From an uncultured Desulfomonile sp. (GTDB taxonomy: Bacteria; Desulfobacterota; Desulfomonilia; Desulfomonilales; Desulfomonilaceae), in NCBI GenBank assembly GCA_903952205.1, contig CAJBEZ010000037.1, positions 62,001 through 126,000 on the forward strand: DNA of 64,000 nucleotides, written 5' to 3'. The notes beneath the pieces are model-generated. The model did no database searches and was not told the origin of the DNA. It was given only the letters and a program-made list of their open reading frames with translations. Within the stretch, counting starts at the first letter, position 1. The number at the start of each line of letters is the position of its first letter. A program made the translations under genes and the position numbers. Shown in pieces: positions 18,459 through 27,400 of the stretch.

Positions 18459-20117
18459 TTACAAATTATTTCTATCTGGAAATGTCGAACGCAACTGCCA
18501 AACACTACCTTGTTTGAATTGCATCTTGCATGAATAATGCTTGTTAATAAAACTCCACAGATCGGGATATTCTTTCATTGACGATCCAATTCCGGGAAAT
18601 GCTTCATTAACGGTCTCAACTATGATACAAGGTCTATTGATGTCCAATTCCTTTAACAATGTTTCCATAGACCCTGGAACTCTTCTTGGTTTTTCCACGC
18701 CATGAAGAATGCCTGTTTGGAAATTGTTATACGGATATCTTGAAGCCGGAGTTCGATTAGTCTGAGTATATATGTACGGCGCAAAACCCCACACATATAT
18801 CTTTTGGTCCTTCCGAGAATGGTTTTTGATCCATTCTACCAAATCAGTTTGTTGGTTTCTCTTCCAATCCTGAATGGTCTTGGCCATTTCTACAGTTAAA
18901 GATAGAGCGGGGATGGCGACCAGTAGGATAATGAAAGTCCGAACCAGAGTATTCGGCTTTTTGTTGACCGTTTCGTGTTCAACCGATGCGCGAATAGTGA
19001 CGGAATTAAGCACTCTTTCAAATGTCACACCTGCCAAAAGGCACCAAGCAGGAAGTAGTTGAATAACATACCACTTATATGGCCTAAAGGCAATTGTCGT
19101 GGCCAAGAAAGAAGTAACAGACCAGAAAGCAATATAGGCTTGAATAATTCCGGTTCCGTCCCGTCGTGATTCGCCCCAGACCTTGTTCCCTAAACATATT
19201 ATGATAAACCCCATAATGGCCCAAACGCCTAAATTCATCGGAGTGGCCACACGAAAAAACCAAAAGGGAACGAATAAAATTCGTTCAAGAGAATTTCTAA
19301 CAGGAATCCAAAAATCAATATTATAAGCCCAGAAGTAAAAGATGAAATCTTTCCAAGCGCCTTTAACATAAAAATACCCCGAGAACCAGGTAACGACAAC
19401 TATGAAGCCCATAAAAATTAGGAGTGCACAAGACACACAAGATTGTAAGCTATCTGCCCCTGGAAGTTTCTTCTTGCTGAAGCCTAGATAAATCAGAAAA
19501 AAAAACGGGGTAATAGTGTCGAACAGCGTGTTTTGCTTGCAAAAGAAAGCTAACCCATAGGATAGGCCACTTAAAAACATAAGTGTCCGGCCATGATCAG
19601 ACTGTAATCCGCGAAGAAACAAATATGAGGCTAGACAGGTAAATACGGCCAAGCACCATTCCGGTTGAAACATATAGCCAATCCTGTCTAAACCAACAGA
19701 AGAAATTACACTAAAGAAAAAGGAACCGAAAAGCGCTCCTCTGACACCTATGGTAAAGCGACCTATTAAGAAAATTAATACTATTATTAATGACGCTAGG
19801 CCTATTTGGACCATTCTTATGGCGTTCATGTTATCTGAACCAAAGAATAGAAAGGTCAGAGCCCAGATATACCATGGAAGAGGGGCCCGATTATCCAACA
19901 TATCCACATAGGGGGTTCCGCCATTTATGATTGTGTTGGCCATTACCGCCTGTGTACCTTCGTCTATGCTCCATATAGGCACCAAGAGACCGGGAAGTCT
20001 CAAAGCAAATGTCAATATCAAGATTAGACATAATCCAAGTGAGGCCAATCTGCTTTGACCAGATTCATTTTCATGAAATTGAAAAGTCATGTATTTTGCC
20101 ATTTGTAAAAAGGTCAA
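18459..20117 (-). CDS. GT39-family (PMT_2-like) glycosyltransferase
   Basis: About 552 residues from a TTG at 20117; ATGs at 20102 and 20090 are equally possible and no strong ribosome site decides. Around ten membrane helices. WSIDEGTQAVMANTIINGG (near 50) has the D-E pair of GT39 catalytic loops, followed by YVDMLDNRAPLPWYIWAL. A soluble C-terminal domain begins YVWGFAPYIYTQTNRTPASR. The same plan, including WGF...PASRY and PGS.ETL, occurs in the gene at 38425-40149, so the two are paralogues. It lies downstream of gtrA and gtrB on the same strand and may be the specificity transferase of a three-gene Gtr cassette. Confidence 0.75.
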   Translation of the reverse strand: MTFLQMAKYMTFQFHENESGQSRLASLGLCLILILTFALRLPGLLVPIWSIDEGTQAVMANTIINGGTPYVDMLDNRAPLPWYIWALTFLFFGSDNMNAIRMVQIGLASLIIVLIFLIGRFTIGVRGALFGSFFFSVISSVGLDRIGYMFQPEWCLAVFTCLASYLFLRGLQSDHGRTLMFLSGLSYGLAFFCKQNTLFDTITPFFFLIYLGFSKKKLPGADSLQSCVSCALLIFMGFIVVVTWFSGYFYVKGAWKDFIFYFWAYNIDFWIPVRNSLERILFVPFWFFRVATPMNLGVWAIMGFIIICLGNKVWGESRRDGTGIIQAYIAFWSVTSFLATTIAFRPYKWYVIQLLPAWCLLAGVTFERVLNSVTIRASVEHETVNKKPNTLVRTFIILLVAIPALSLTVEMAKTIQDWKRNQQTDLVEWIKNHSRKDQKIYVWGFAPYIYTQTNRTPASRYPYNNFQTGILHGVEKPRRVPGSMETLLKELDINRPCIIVETVNEAFPGIGSSMKEYPDLWSFINKHYSCKMQFKQGSVWQLRSTFPDRNNL

Positions 20118-20260
20118 TTCTCAACTTAGCGCAAGTTACACTTGACGCACCTTTCGCTGTGATTTCGGGTAGTTTCGATTAATTTTTGTTCAGGAAACCC
20201 TGTTCCCTGCAGTTGAGCGAAATCGTATTAGGCCACTGAACATTGTGGGAGCATACAGTC

Positions 20261-20704
20261 TCACCGCCTGAATGAGAAGTTAGAGTGTCCAAAATAACTG
20301 ACTATCATTGTTGTCGGAATTAGCATTGCTCCGGATATCTTAGGGGCCAGTCCCAGAACTTCTACAAGAAAAGGCAAAAGAACCAATCCGAGGATCATAC
20401 TGAATAGATAAGTCGAAGCAAATCGAGCGAATTCGAGAAAAATACCTTTCCCACGCACCTGGGATTGAAAAGTTATATATTTGTGAAAAATGTAGGCATT
20501 AGTAATTGCAAGTATATTCGCAAGAACCGCGGCTGACATGTAGGCCAAATAGCGTTTCGAAAAAATGTAAGAAAAAACAAGGTCCAAGCCCACAAAGACA
20601 AGATAACCGAAGATTGTATTCCAGACACCCACAGCAACAAATCTTATCTTTGTCCCGTGCTGGTTGATCAGATTATTTGGCAACAGTTCAAACGAGCTAA
20701 TCAA
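20261..20704 (-). CDS. gtrA: GtrA-family membrane protein
   Basis: 147 residues with four membrane helices. The GtrA beginning is clear: IRFVAVGVWNTIFGYLVFVG then AYIFHKYITFQS and FARFASTYLFSMILGLVLLP. GtrA proteins are thought to flip polyprenyl-phosphate glucose (or another hexose) made by GtrB. Its start overlaps the stop of the GtrB-like gene by eight bases, consistent with a coupled pair. The GT39 gene 143 bases downstream may use the flipped donor in the periplasm. Confidence 0.85.
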   Translation of the reverse strand: MISSFELLPNNLINQHGTKIRFVAVGVWNTIFGYLVFVGLDLVFSYIFSKRYLAYMSAAVLANILAITNAYIFHKYITFQSQVRGKGIFLEFARFASTYLFSMILGLVLLPFLVEVLGLAPKISGAMLIPTTMIVSYFGHSNFSFRR

Positions 20705-21629
20705 AATTTATCCTCTCCTTTTCCACAACGAGCGGCCTTTTTTGGACTTGGGTGTGAATGGAGCCTACATACTCCCCGATTATCCCAAGAAAGATTAGTT
20801 GAACAGCGGCAAAGAAGAAAATAGCTATTACCAGTGGCGCCATTCCAACTTCAAAATTGTACCAATAAAATAATTTGTAGGTCAAATAAAATAATCCCAC
20901 TAATAAACTTATTGAAGCTGTAAAAAATCCGAAAAAGGTCGCCAGACGTAAAGGCACTTTTGAATGATTGGTGATCCCGAGCATCGCCATGTCGTAAAGC
21001 GTATAAAAGTTATTCTTGGTTATCCCTCTTTTGCGTCTTGGCTGTGAATACTGAATCACCGACTTTTCAAAACCTATGTCGCAAATCAATCCTCTAAGAT
21101 ACGGATATGGATCATTGATCTGACGCAATATTGCAATTACTTGCCGGTCGTATAGACCGAAACCCGTGAAATGTTCTACCATGTCAACTTCGGCCAATTT
21201 TTTTATAAGAAAATAATAAAGCGATCTGACGCCAAATAATATTCTTGATTCCTCGCTCGTGCTCTTAACTCCTATAACTACTTTTCGACCTTTTTCCCAT
21301 TCTGCAACGAACTGCGGGATTAATTCCGGCGGATCTTGCAAGTCCGAAGCCATGCAGATCACAGCATCCCCCGATGCCTGAAACATGGCATGGATTGGCG
21401 AACGAATGTGCCCGAAATTTCGAGTGTTAACTATTACTTTTACTTTCTTGTCCTGTTTGGACAATCGCTTAAGTATAGCCACGGTACCATCGTTAGAGGC
21501 ATTGTCAGCAAAAATATGTTCATAATCGTATCCCACGAGTTTTTGAAAAACCGCCTTGATCCGTAGATAAAGCTCCTCAACATCTTCTTCTTCATTGAGA
21601 CACGGGGTGACAACACTAATTAGTTTCAT
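20697..21629 (-). CDS. gtrB: GtrB/DPM1-like polyprenyl-phosphate glycosyltransferase (GT2)
   Basis: 310 residues from ATG 21629, where the GT2 fold begins (MKLISVVTPCLNEEEDVEEL); an in-frame ATG at 21677 adds 16 residues that do not belong to the fold. AVICMASDLQDPPELIPQFV (near 90) is the DxD-type metal/nucleotide site of the dolichyl-phosphate-mannose synthase clan. Two C-terminal membrane helices (about 235-295) match GtrB. It makes polyprenyl-phosphate hexose from a UDP- or GDP-sugar at the cytosolic face. A paralogue lies at 28219-29211. Confidence 0.86.
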   Translation of the reverse strand: MKLISVVTPCLNEEEDVEELYLRIKAVFQKLVGYDYEHIFADNASNDGTVAILKRLSKQDKKVKVIVNTRNFGHIRSPIHAMFQASGDAVICMASDLQDPPELIPQFVAEWEKGRKVVIGVKSTSEESRILFGVRSLYYFLIKKLAEVDMVEHFTGFGLYDRQVIAILRQINDPYPYLRGLICDIGFEKSVIQYSQPRRKRGITKNNFYTLYDMAMLGITNHSKVPLRLATFFGFFTASISLLVGLFYLTYKLFYWYNFEVGMAPLVIAIFFFAAVQLIFLGIIGEYVGSIHTQVQKRPLVVEKERINFD

Positions 21630-21745
21630 TCTCAATTTTCTCAGATCTTCATGCCAAGCTTGAGGGTCGCCTGTCATATCTATTTAATGGTTGATTCATG
21701 GTCAATATCAAAAGATTAGAATTACCGCATCAATTCAAACAGAAA

Positions 21746-22561
21746 CTATTCCGTTTTTCCGCCGACTTCAAGGATAGAATGTTTATAGCGGGATTCTAGC
21801 ACATCAATTCTATCTTGATCCTCTTTGGCTATTGCTTCATAATAAGCCTGCTTGTTTTTCAACCATAGCAACTCAAAACCAACCGCCTTTAAGATCCCAT
21901 GCTCTTGCTTGTCATAAGGATCATCGTTCCAACCAAAGATCACTTTGCGAGTTTCAAAATAGTCTAAAGTTCCTGGATGCAAGTTTCTGAAAAAAGGCAA
22001 AGAATGCGCAGAAACGCCGCCGCCACAACCACAAACCAGCCCAGCGGTTTTTGCCTTGACGAACAAGGGCTTGGTTATTTCAAATACTTGCTGACAATTA
22101 ATTTGGTCGGTATTGAGATTCAGAGATCTTGAAAGGTCCGTTCGACCCACTACTATGCCAGTAAGGTTAGATATGTGAGGACTAGTAAGCATGTCGTCAA
22201 AAACTCCCACTGCTGTAACGGTCTCCACATTTATGGCAAAAGCTATGTCTAATCGCTCATCCGCAGGAAACACAAGTTGAGTAGCGGCAATGAACTTGTT
22301 CATGGCGCTAACGCTCTCGACCATTGGGCCTACAACTCTGTCTACACCGAGGACTCTACATTCATACATGTCGCGAAGAGCCTCACATCCACCGATCTTT
22401 ATGGTGAGATTGAGTCCCGCTCTCATGACAATTTCCTTGAGTCTAATGGCGTCTTCAAGCCGGGTACCCTCTGCTTCAAATTCCGCCTTCACACCAATAA
22501 CATTGTGGTTTTCTTTTAGGTCTTTGAGAACATCTACCATTTTCTTTTCTCGCAGATTCAT
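21746..22561 (-). CDS. HpcH/HpaI-like aldolase / citrate-lyase-type TIM-barrel protein
   Basis: 271 residues. GVKAEFEAEGTRLEDAIRLK, RVVGPMVESVSAMNKF and GIVVGRTDLSRSLNL follow the strand and metal-site pattern of the HpcH/HpaI aldolase superfamily. There the Glu and Asp bind Mg2+ and a pyruvate enolate (E in VGPMVES; D in VGRTDLS). GGAGGGACA directly before the ATG is a strong ribosome site. It follows a ThDP enzyme (22699-24510) on the same strand, so both could handle a 2-keto acid such as pyruvate for an unusual sugar. That is inference; no exact homologue is recognised. Confidence 0.65.
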   Translation of the reverse strand: MNLREKKMVDVLKDLKENHNVIGVKAEFEAEGTRLEDAIRLKEIVMRAGLNLTIKIGGCEALRDMYECRVLGVDRVVGPMVESVSAMNKFIAATQLVFPADERLDIAFAINVETVTAVGVFDDMLTSPHISNLTGIVVGRTDLSRSLNLNTDQINCQQVFEITKPLFVKAKTAGLVCGCGGGVSAHSLPFFRNLHPGTLDYFETRKVIFGWNDDPYDKQEHGILKAVGFELLWLKNKQAYYEAIAKEDQDRIDVLESRYKHSILEVGGKTE

Positions 22562-22582
22562 TGTCCCTCCGTTGAGATGTTT

Positions 22583-22600
22583 CTACTAAGGTCCTAGTAG
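22583..22600. other. Short inverted repeat between the ThDP enzyme and aldolase genes
   Basis: CTACTA-AGGTCC-TAGTAG is a perfect six-base-pair stem with a six-base loop, in the 137-base spacer. A GGTTAGGCCAACC inverted repeat follows. Without a T-run it is not an obvious terminator; it could attenuate or stabilise the message. Confidence 0.3.
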
Positions 22601-22698
22601 GTTTGGTGGTTAGGCCAACCCCCCTTTTACAAAGCAACTATAACGATACGAACGGCTCTGAGATCTTCGACCAGAATGCACGCACAACTTATTAATTG

Positions 22699-24510
22699 TT
22701 ATGCTTCATATTCTGGTATCAGCATGTTTTGTTTAAACTCGTCGCGAGAAAGAAAAGGAAACATATCCTCCAAAGGCGCCGAGATGATTCGGCCGTCATC
22801 AAGCTGTCTAGAACTAGCTTTCGGTTCAAAACATTGATTTGGATCAACACAAACTTCACATATGGTGGGTTTGTTGTTTTCAAGGATATTCTGAATCACC
22901 TTGCCGAAGCCCGGGTTGGTTAATCTGATGAATGGGATTCCATAAGCTCTAGAAATGGACTCGAGTTCGGGAAAAGTTACACCGCTTGTGGGGCCCTCTC
23001 CTGTAAGTCTACCGAAAAAACCCTCTTGGGTTTGTCGTATAGAAAGATAGCCCCTGTTGTTGAATACAAACAATTTTATAGGCAAGCCGTGGTGAACAAT
23101 CGTTTGAAGTTCCTGAATATTCATTTGCAGGCTACCATCTCCAGCGAGACAAATGGTTCTACGTCCTTGATTGGCGACGCAAGCGCCAATTGCTGCCGGC
23201 ATATCATATCCCATTGATGCGCATCCCGAATTAAAAAAGAGCCTTTGGTTGGGCTTTATTTCTCCCGCTTGTATTGACATGATAAAGGCGGATCCATTTC
23301 CGCAAACGATCACATCATCTGGTGAGAGAATGCCAAAAAGATCTTGGACGAATTTATATGGATTTATCATGTCTGAGCTAGTGCATCGATTTGAGGGTAC
23401 TAAAGGGAATTGAGCGAGTCGCTCTTTGCACCAAATTAGCCACTCGGAATGATCTGATATCTGAAAACGTGATCCCTCAATCTGATCTAACATTTCTTTT
23501 AAGAAAGACTTCGCATCGCATTGAATTGGGAAATGGGGATTAGACGAGGGCTTACTGAGTTCAGCCTGGTCTACATCGACCTGAATTCTAAAAGCTTCCC
23601 TAGCAAAGGCTTTCCATTCGTATCCAGTTTGTCTAAGCGACAAACGTGTTCCAATACACAATAGAGTGTCAGCGTTTTGCACATTAAAATTACCAGCTCT
23701 TTGACCGTCAATCCCAGCTCGTCCACAGTAATAAGGATTATCCGATGGGATCAAGTCTGCGGCGGAACGAGAGGTTACAACAGGTATCCGTAATGATTCC
23801 ATTACCGACCTGAACAAATCGACCGCGCCTGCGTGACGTATTCCGTTCCCGGCGAGGATTAAAGGACGTACCGAACAATTTAATCGTGACAATATATCGG
23901 CACACTTTTGGCCCAGGTCCGCGGAATCTAAACCTTTTGGAATTTGGTTTATTTTGTATTTCATTAACTTTTTTTCATCAATTGTCGCAGACTGAACATC
24001 TAACGGAATATCCAACCAACACGGTCCTGGTCTCCCAGATGTCGCAAGATGAAGCGCCTTCTCGAGATGATAGCGAATTGACTCAGGTTCCCTTATCAAG
24101 ACGGCGTACTTGGTGATCCCCTTGACCATACTGATAATGTCAACCTCCTGGTCACCCAACTGCCTGAGGCCAGGAACATTATTGAAGGCCATGCAGGTTT
24201 CGCTTTTAACCTGGCCCGATATTATGAGCATAGGAACAGAGTCCGTCCAAGCTCCAAAAACTCCATTGAGAGCGTTGATTCCCCCAGGACCGGTAGTAAC
24301 GCAAATCACACCAATCTTGCCATTGATCCTGGCATAGCCTTCCGCAGCCATAGCGCATGCCTGCTCGTGGTGGTTGCATATATATTGTATCCGGCTTTCT
24401 TTGCCTATGGAGTCATTGAGATGCATGGCACCACCGCCGGTCACCATGAAAATGTGGCGCAGCCCATAATCAGCTAAATAACGAATGACGTAATCGGATA
24501 GTTTCATCAT
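22699..24510 (-). CDS. ThDP-dependent enzyme of the acetolactate-synthase fold; possible YerE-like sugar acetyltransferase
   Basis: 603 residues in three domains. The N-terminal Pyr domain carries the catalytic Glu (E49 in CNHHEQACAMAAEGYAR). A central TPP-M domain spans about 200-330. The C-terminal PP domain has LAGDGSLQMNIQELQ...FNNRGY, the GDG-NN cofactor signature. Acetolactate synthase makes branched amino acid precursors, but no small subunit is nearby and the setting is a polysaccharide locus. YerE, a ThDP/flavin member of this fold, adds a two-carbon unit from pyruvate to CDP-3,6-dideoxy-4-ketoglucose, the product expected from rfbF/G/H in this window. ThDP fold is seen; YerE-like role is inference. 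Confidence 0.7.
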   Translation of the reverse strand: MMKLSDYVIRYLADYGLRHIFMVTGGGAMHLNDSIGKESRIQYICNHHEQACAMAAEGYARINGKIGVICVTTGPGGINALNGVFGAWTDSVPMLIISGQVKSETCMAFNNVPGLRQLGDQEVDIISMVKGITKYAVLIREPESIRYHLEKALHLATSGRPGPCWLDIPLDVQSATIDEKKLMKYKINQIPKGLDSADLGQKCADILSRLNCSVRPLILAGNGIRHAGAVDLFRSVMESLRIPVVTSRSAADLIPSDNPYYCGRAGIDGQRAGNFNVQNADTLLCIGTRLSLRQTGYEWKAFAREAFRIQVDVDQAELSKPSSNPHFPIQCDAKSFLKEMLDQIEGSRFQISDHSEWLIWCKERLAQFPLVPSNRCTSSDMINPYKFVQDLFGILSPDDVIVCGNGSAFIMSIQAGEIKPNQRLFFNSGCASMGYDMPAAIGACVANQGRRTICLAGDGSLQMNIQELQTIVHHGLPIKLFVFNNRGYLSIRQTQEGFFGRLTGEGPTSGVTFPELESISRAYGIPFIRLTNPGFGKVIQNILENNKPTICEVCVDPNQCFEPKASSRQLDDGRIISAPLEDMFPFLSRDEFKQNMLIPEYEA

Positions 24511-24640
24511 AGGATCTTGTCTGTCCAGCCTCGGTTGGACGTTGAAACCGCATACATTACGAGATCAAATCCATTGTTTCCATGTTGGCGCAGATAAAAA
24601 TCGTAGCTTGTTTTAGCCTGGAATAGCATAGACGACCTGT

Positions 24641-25783
24641 TCAAACCCATTGAAGCAGTGTGTCCTGAGATAGTAATTGTACCCCCCCATTGTTGTCACA
24701 AAGGTCTCTAATCAGCAGCGGAATTTGCCACAAGTGTTCGGGTTCATGGTACACGCATAGTGCTAAGCTAGGTCGATATTTTTTGATAATCTCGTTCGCT
24801 CCCAACAACGCTTCATATTCTGCGCCTTCAATGTCCATCTTGATTAGAGTAGGAGCAAAATTTAGAATCGCATGGTTAAGGGAAACGCACTGTATAATGG
24901 TATTGCCTTCCGGCGATAACTTGCTGGATTCCCCCTTGCTGGTTTCAAATCGAGACTGCATAACTGACGAATAAACACCGCACGGCCAAAGACAAGCATT
25001 AGGTATTCTATCAGAATTTAACTGAACAAATTGAGCAAGTTTGTTGAAGTTCGCTTGATCCGGCTCAAACGCGGCGACTGATTGAAGGGGAATCCCTGCA
25101 TCCAGAAAACTTTCCAATATATCACCGTCGAATGCGCCGCAATCTACAAACCGCAGCGGTAATTCATAATTTAGTATGTCAAAGGGGGTGTATTGACAGT
25201 TGCCTTCTTCAGGGTGGGGGCACATTGAATAATTCCCAGTAAGTCTAAACCTGAGTGTGTTCAAGAAAATCTCTCGACTTTTTTCGTCGGCCCAAAGCCC
25301 AAGACAATCGCTGATCTCTTTCTCGAACGACCTGTACCATGATCTTGAGGTGAGCCAATAGCGATTGCCAAGATCTTGGCCAAAATAATCGTAAAATTCA
25401 ATCACAGTTATGATCTTTGAGAAACCTATATTTTTGAGCTTTTCTATAATAGGTGGAATCTCTGCGTCTCGATTATGAATTGCGATGATGACATTGACCA
25501 TCTCGCGTTTATCAGATGAAATGAACTCTGCGTCCGGCTGATAGATCGGGACGCCATTCCAAAAATCATCAGGTTGGGCCTTTTGGTCCAGAAAGCCAAG
25601 GATGGGAATACCGTGCTTGGTCAAGACATTGGAAACGTCTTTACCCATGTTGCCTGCCCCATAAATGAGCGATTCCGGGTATTTTTCCCAAAACGGCGCC
25701 GGCAAGGTCAACGACGTGAACTGATCCAGAATATTATGAATATTACTCTCCAACCTGTGAATCCCTATCACCCCAACAGACAA
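24641..25783 (-). CDS. FkbM-family methyltransferase with N-terminal Rossmann-like domain
   Basis: About 380 residues. Residues 40-130 begin SLIYGAGNMGKDVSNVLTKH, a GxGxxG dinucleotide- or sugar-binding fold. Residues 210-370 form the FkbM methyltransferase: RFVDCGAFDGDILESFLDAG is the SAM loop and LIKMDIEGAEYEALLGAN the FkbM signature. FkbM proteins O-methylate sugars. The start is uncertain: TTG at 25783 has no clear ribosome site, and an in-frame TGA lies two codons upstream. An IS4-type element ends 23 bases upstream, so native promoter sequence may have been separated or replaced. Confidence 0.78.
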   Translation of the reverse strand: MSVGVIGIHRLESNIHNILDQFTSLTLPAPFWEKYPESLIYGAGNMGKDVSNVLTKHGIPILGFLDQKAQPDDFWNGVPIYQPDAEFISSDKREMVNVIIAIHNRDAEIPPIIEKLKNIGFSKIITVIEFYDYFGQDLGNRYWLTSRSWYRSFEKEISDCLGLWADEKSREIFLNTLRFRLTGNYSMCPHPEEGNCQYTPFDILNYELPLRFVDCGAFDGDILESFLDAGIPLQSVAAFEPDQANFNKLAQFVQLNSDRIPNACLWPCGVYSSVMQSRFETSKGESSKLSPEGNTIIQCVSLNHAILNFAPTLIKMDIEGAEYEALLGANEIIKKYRPSLALCVYHEPEHLWQIPLLIRDLCDNNGGVQLLSQDTLLQWV

Positions 25784-25806
25784 AGGTCAGCAAGACATAT
25801 AATCAA

Positions 25807-27301
25807 ACTCAACTTTCGCACTTGGCGAGAAAGCCAGGTCTGATGAGGGCTAGGGCCTCCTTCATGGTGGCCTCAATTATTTCGAGTACCAATTGTTCCG
25901 ATTTTGAGTAGAATTTTCGTATTTTATTCCATACAACAGAGAGTACGCGAACCAAGGCTTCATCTAGAGATAGGTCGCGAATTTCGTCGGAAGTTGCAAG
26001 AAAAAGAGTTCCCATTGTCCTATTATCAGAGGCGTATCGTTGTTCCACGGCCAGGAAGATGTAACGGATCATGACAATCGATGAATGGGCCACAATAGAG
26101 TCAAAGTCACGGACTTGGATCTCGGAATCAAGCTTTAAATAGTGTTTGGCCATCTTGAAAAAAACTTCGATATCCCAGCGCTTTCCGTAGATGCGGACCA
26201 CATCCTCATCGGGAAGCGACAGATCGGTGCATAACAGGGCCAACCATTTCCCTCCATTGTTACGGTTGCGAACGAAGACCAACTTGGCCTTCTTTTGCTC
26301 GCCGATCCCTACTATCATCGAGCCCTTGATCTTAGCTTTACCCGGGCGTTTCCTGATTGTACGATAGATCTTTGACAGCGGTAAAGATTGTCCTTCAAAC
26401 TCATAGAACACTTTCGAGGTATTCTTTACCATGCAAATGACATTGATATGCTCCATTACAGAGCGAACCAGGGCCGGAAAACCAAACCAGGAATCCATTA
26501 GCAAAAACTTAGCTGGAATTGAGAGATTTAAGGCTCGTTTCACCATAGGAACTATCAGATCGGTCGATTTCACAACAGCTTCCTGTCTTCTCCTAGCGCC
26601 ACAAGTCCGTCGGTCCATGATCTTGTTGATTCCCTGGATTCGGTTTTTCTCTTTGGGCGAAGTCAGTATAGCATGGTCGCAAGAAACAAACGTCGCTCCG
26701 TCTGACCAGCCTAGAGTGAGCATTCTGAACCCGTTGAGATATCTTTTGGCGCAATGATCATAGACTTTGGAGAGAAGCTCCACTTTAGAAGAGCGGCTCC
26801 GATCATAGATGGTAGTGTCTAATATCAAGACCTTCTCTCTCCCTGTCACTGTAAGAGGCTCGAGGAAACCCTTTATGACCATCTGGGACAAAAAACCGAC
26901 CAAACGACGCCAATTATGACGATGAACACTGAGAAATCGATAAATAGCGTCCTTTCCCATGGAGACAGTAGAATTTTTGTGGACCCCGGTGAAGATGTTT
27001 CTATCCCAAAAGGCCAACTCAAAGATGGTTCTGAGAACCAAAAGTGGGCTGACACCACGATACTTCCTGATCCCCGCCAGGTTAAGAAGCGTGCCCATCT
27101 TGAACCGAGTCATGAATTCGTCGATCCGACATATAAGGCCTTGATCCGCTACATCAGATAGGTTATTTCTCATTCTGGGGCGTCCTCCTGTGCGATCTTT
27201 TTGTTGCCAATACTTGGATAGCACATTGGACGTCCCTTCGCGAGACTATTTTGCTGATATAGTTAGCTTTTTATCACTGTCACCAACTGAGAAAGTTGAG
27301 T
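25807..27301. mobile_element. Intact IS4-family-type insertion sequence with inverted repeats and target duplication
   Basis: The ends are ACTCAACTTTCGCACTTGG (25807-25825) and, read inward from the right, ACTCAACTTTCTCAGTTGG (27283-27301 complement): 17 of 19 match. AATCAA flanks both ends directly (25801-25806 and 27302-27307), a six-base target duplication. One transposase gene fills the element; its stop codon lies inside the left repeat. Length 1495 bases. Intact ends, duplication and reading frame suggest recent insertion between the FkbM gene and the GT2 at 27401. Confidence 0.9.
25809..27173 (-). CDS. IS4-family DDE transposase
   Basis: 454 residues from ATG 27173, preferred because GGAGG lies ten bases upstream; GTG 27224 would add 17 residues. 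The DDE set is visible: LILDTTIYDRS (first Asp), FLLMDSWFGFP (second Asp) and YGKRWDIEVFFKMAK, which is the IS4 Y-(2)-R-(3)-E-(6)-K signature with the catalytic Glu. An N-terminal helical DNA-binding region precedes residue 110. The frame is uninterrupted, so the enzyme is probably active. The six-base target duplication is shorter than classical IS4 and may point to another subgroup of the family. Confidence 0.92.
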   Translation of the reverse strand: MRNNLSDVADQGLICRIDEFMTRFKMGTLLNLAGIRKYRGVSPLLVLRTIFELAFWDRNIFTGVHKNSTVSMGKDAIYRFLSVHRHNWRRLVGFLSQMVIKGFLEPLTVTGREKVLILDTTIYDRSRSSKVELLSKVYDHCAKRYLNGFRMLTLGWSDGATFVSCDHAILTSPKEKNRIQGINKIMDRRTCGARRRQEAVVKSTDLIVPMVKRALNLSIPAKFLLMDSWFGFPALVRSVMEHINVICMVKNTSKVFYEFEGQSLPLSKIYRTIRKRPGKAKIKGSMIVGIGEQKKAKLVFVRNRNNGGKWLALLCTDLSLPDEDVVRIYGKRWDIEVFFKMAKHYLKLDSEIQVRDFDSIVAHSSIVMIRYIFLAVEQRYASDNRTMGTLFLATSDEIRDLSLDEALVRVLSVVWNKIRKFYSKSEQLVLEIIEATMKEALALIRPGFLAKCES

Positions 27302-27371
27302 AATCAAATGCCATAGTTATTATTTGTTTAACAACTTCAAATCCATGAAGGATTGTGCCTAGAATGATTGG

Positions 27372-27399
27372 ATATCTGCCCCCCCCCGCCCGCAGATAT
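27372..27399 (-). other. Hairpin with a G-tract loop after the GT2 gene
   Basis: ATATCTGC (27372-27379) pairs perfectly with GCAGATAT (27392-27399) around a loop that contains a nine-C run beginning at 27379; the transcript from the minus strand would carry G9. It begins two bases after the stop of the GT2 gene. There is no T-run, so it is not a standard intrinsic terminator, but the stem and position suggest a 3' stabiliser or a terminator variant. Confidence 0.5.
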
Positions 27400-27400
27400 G

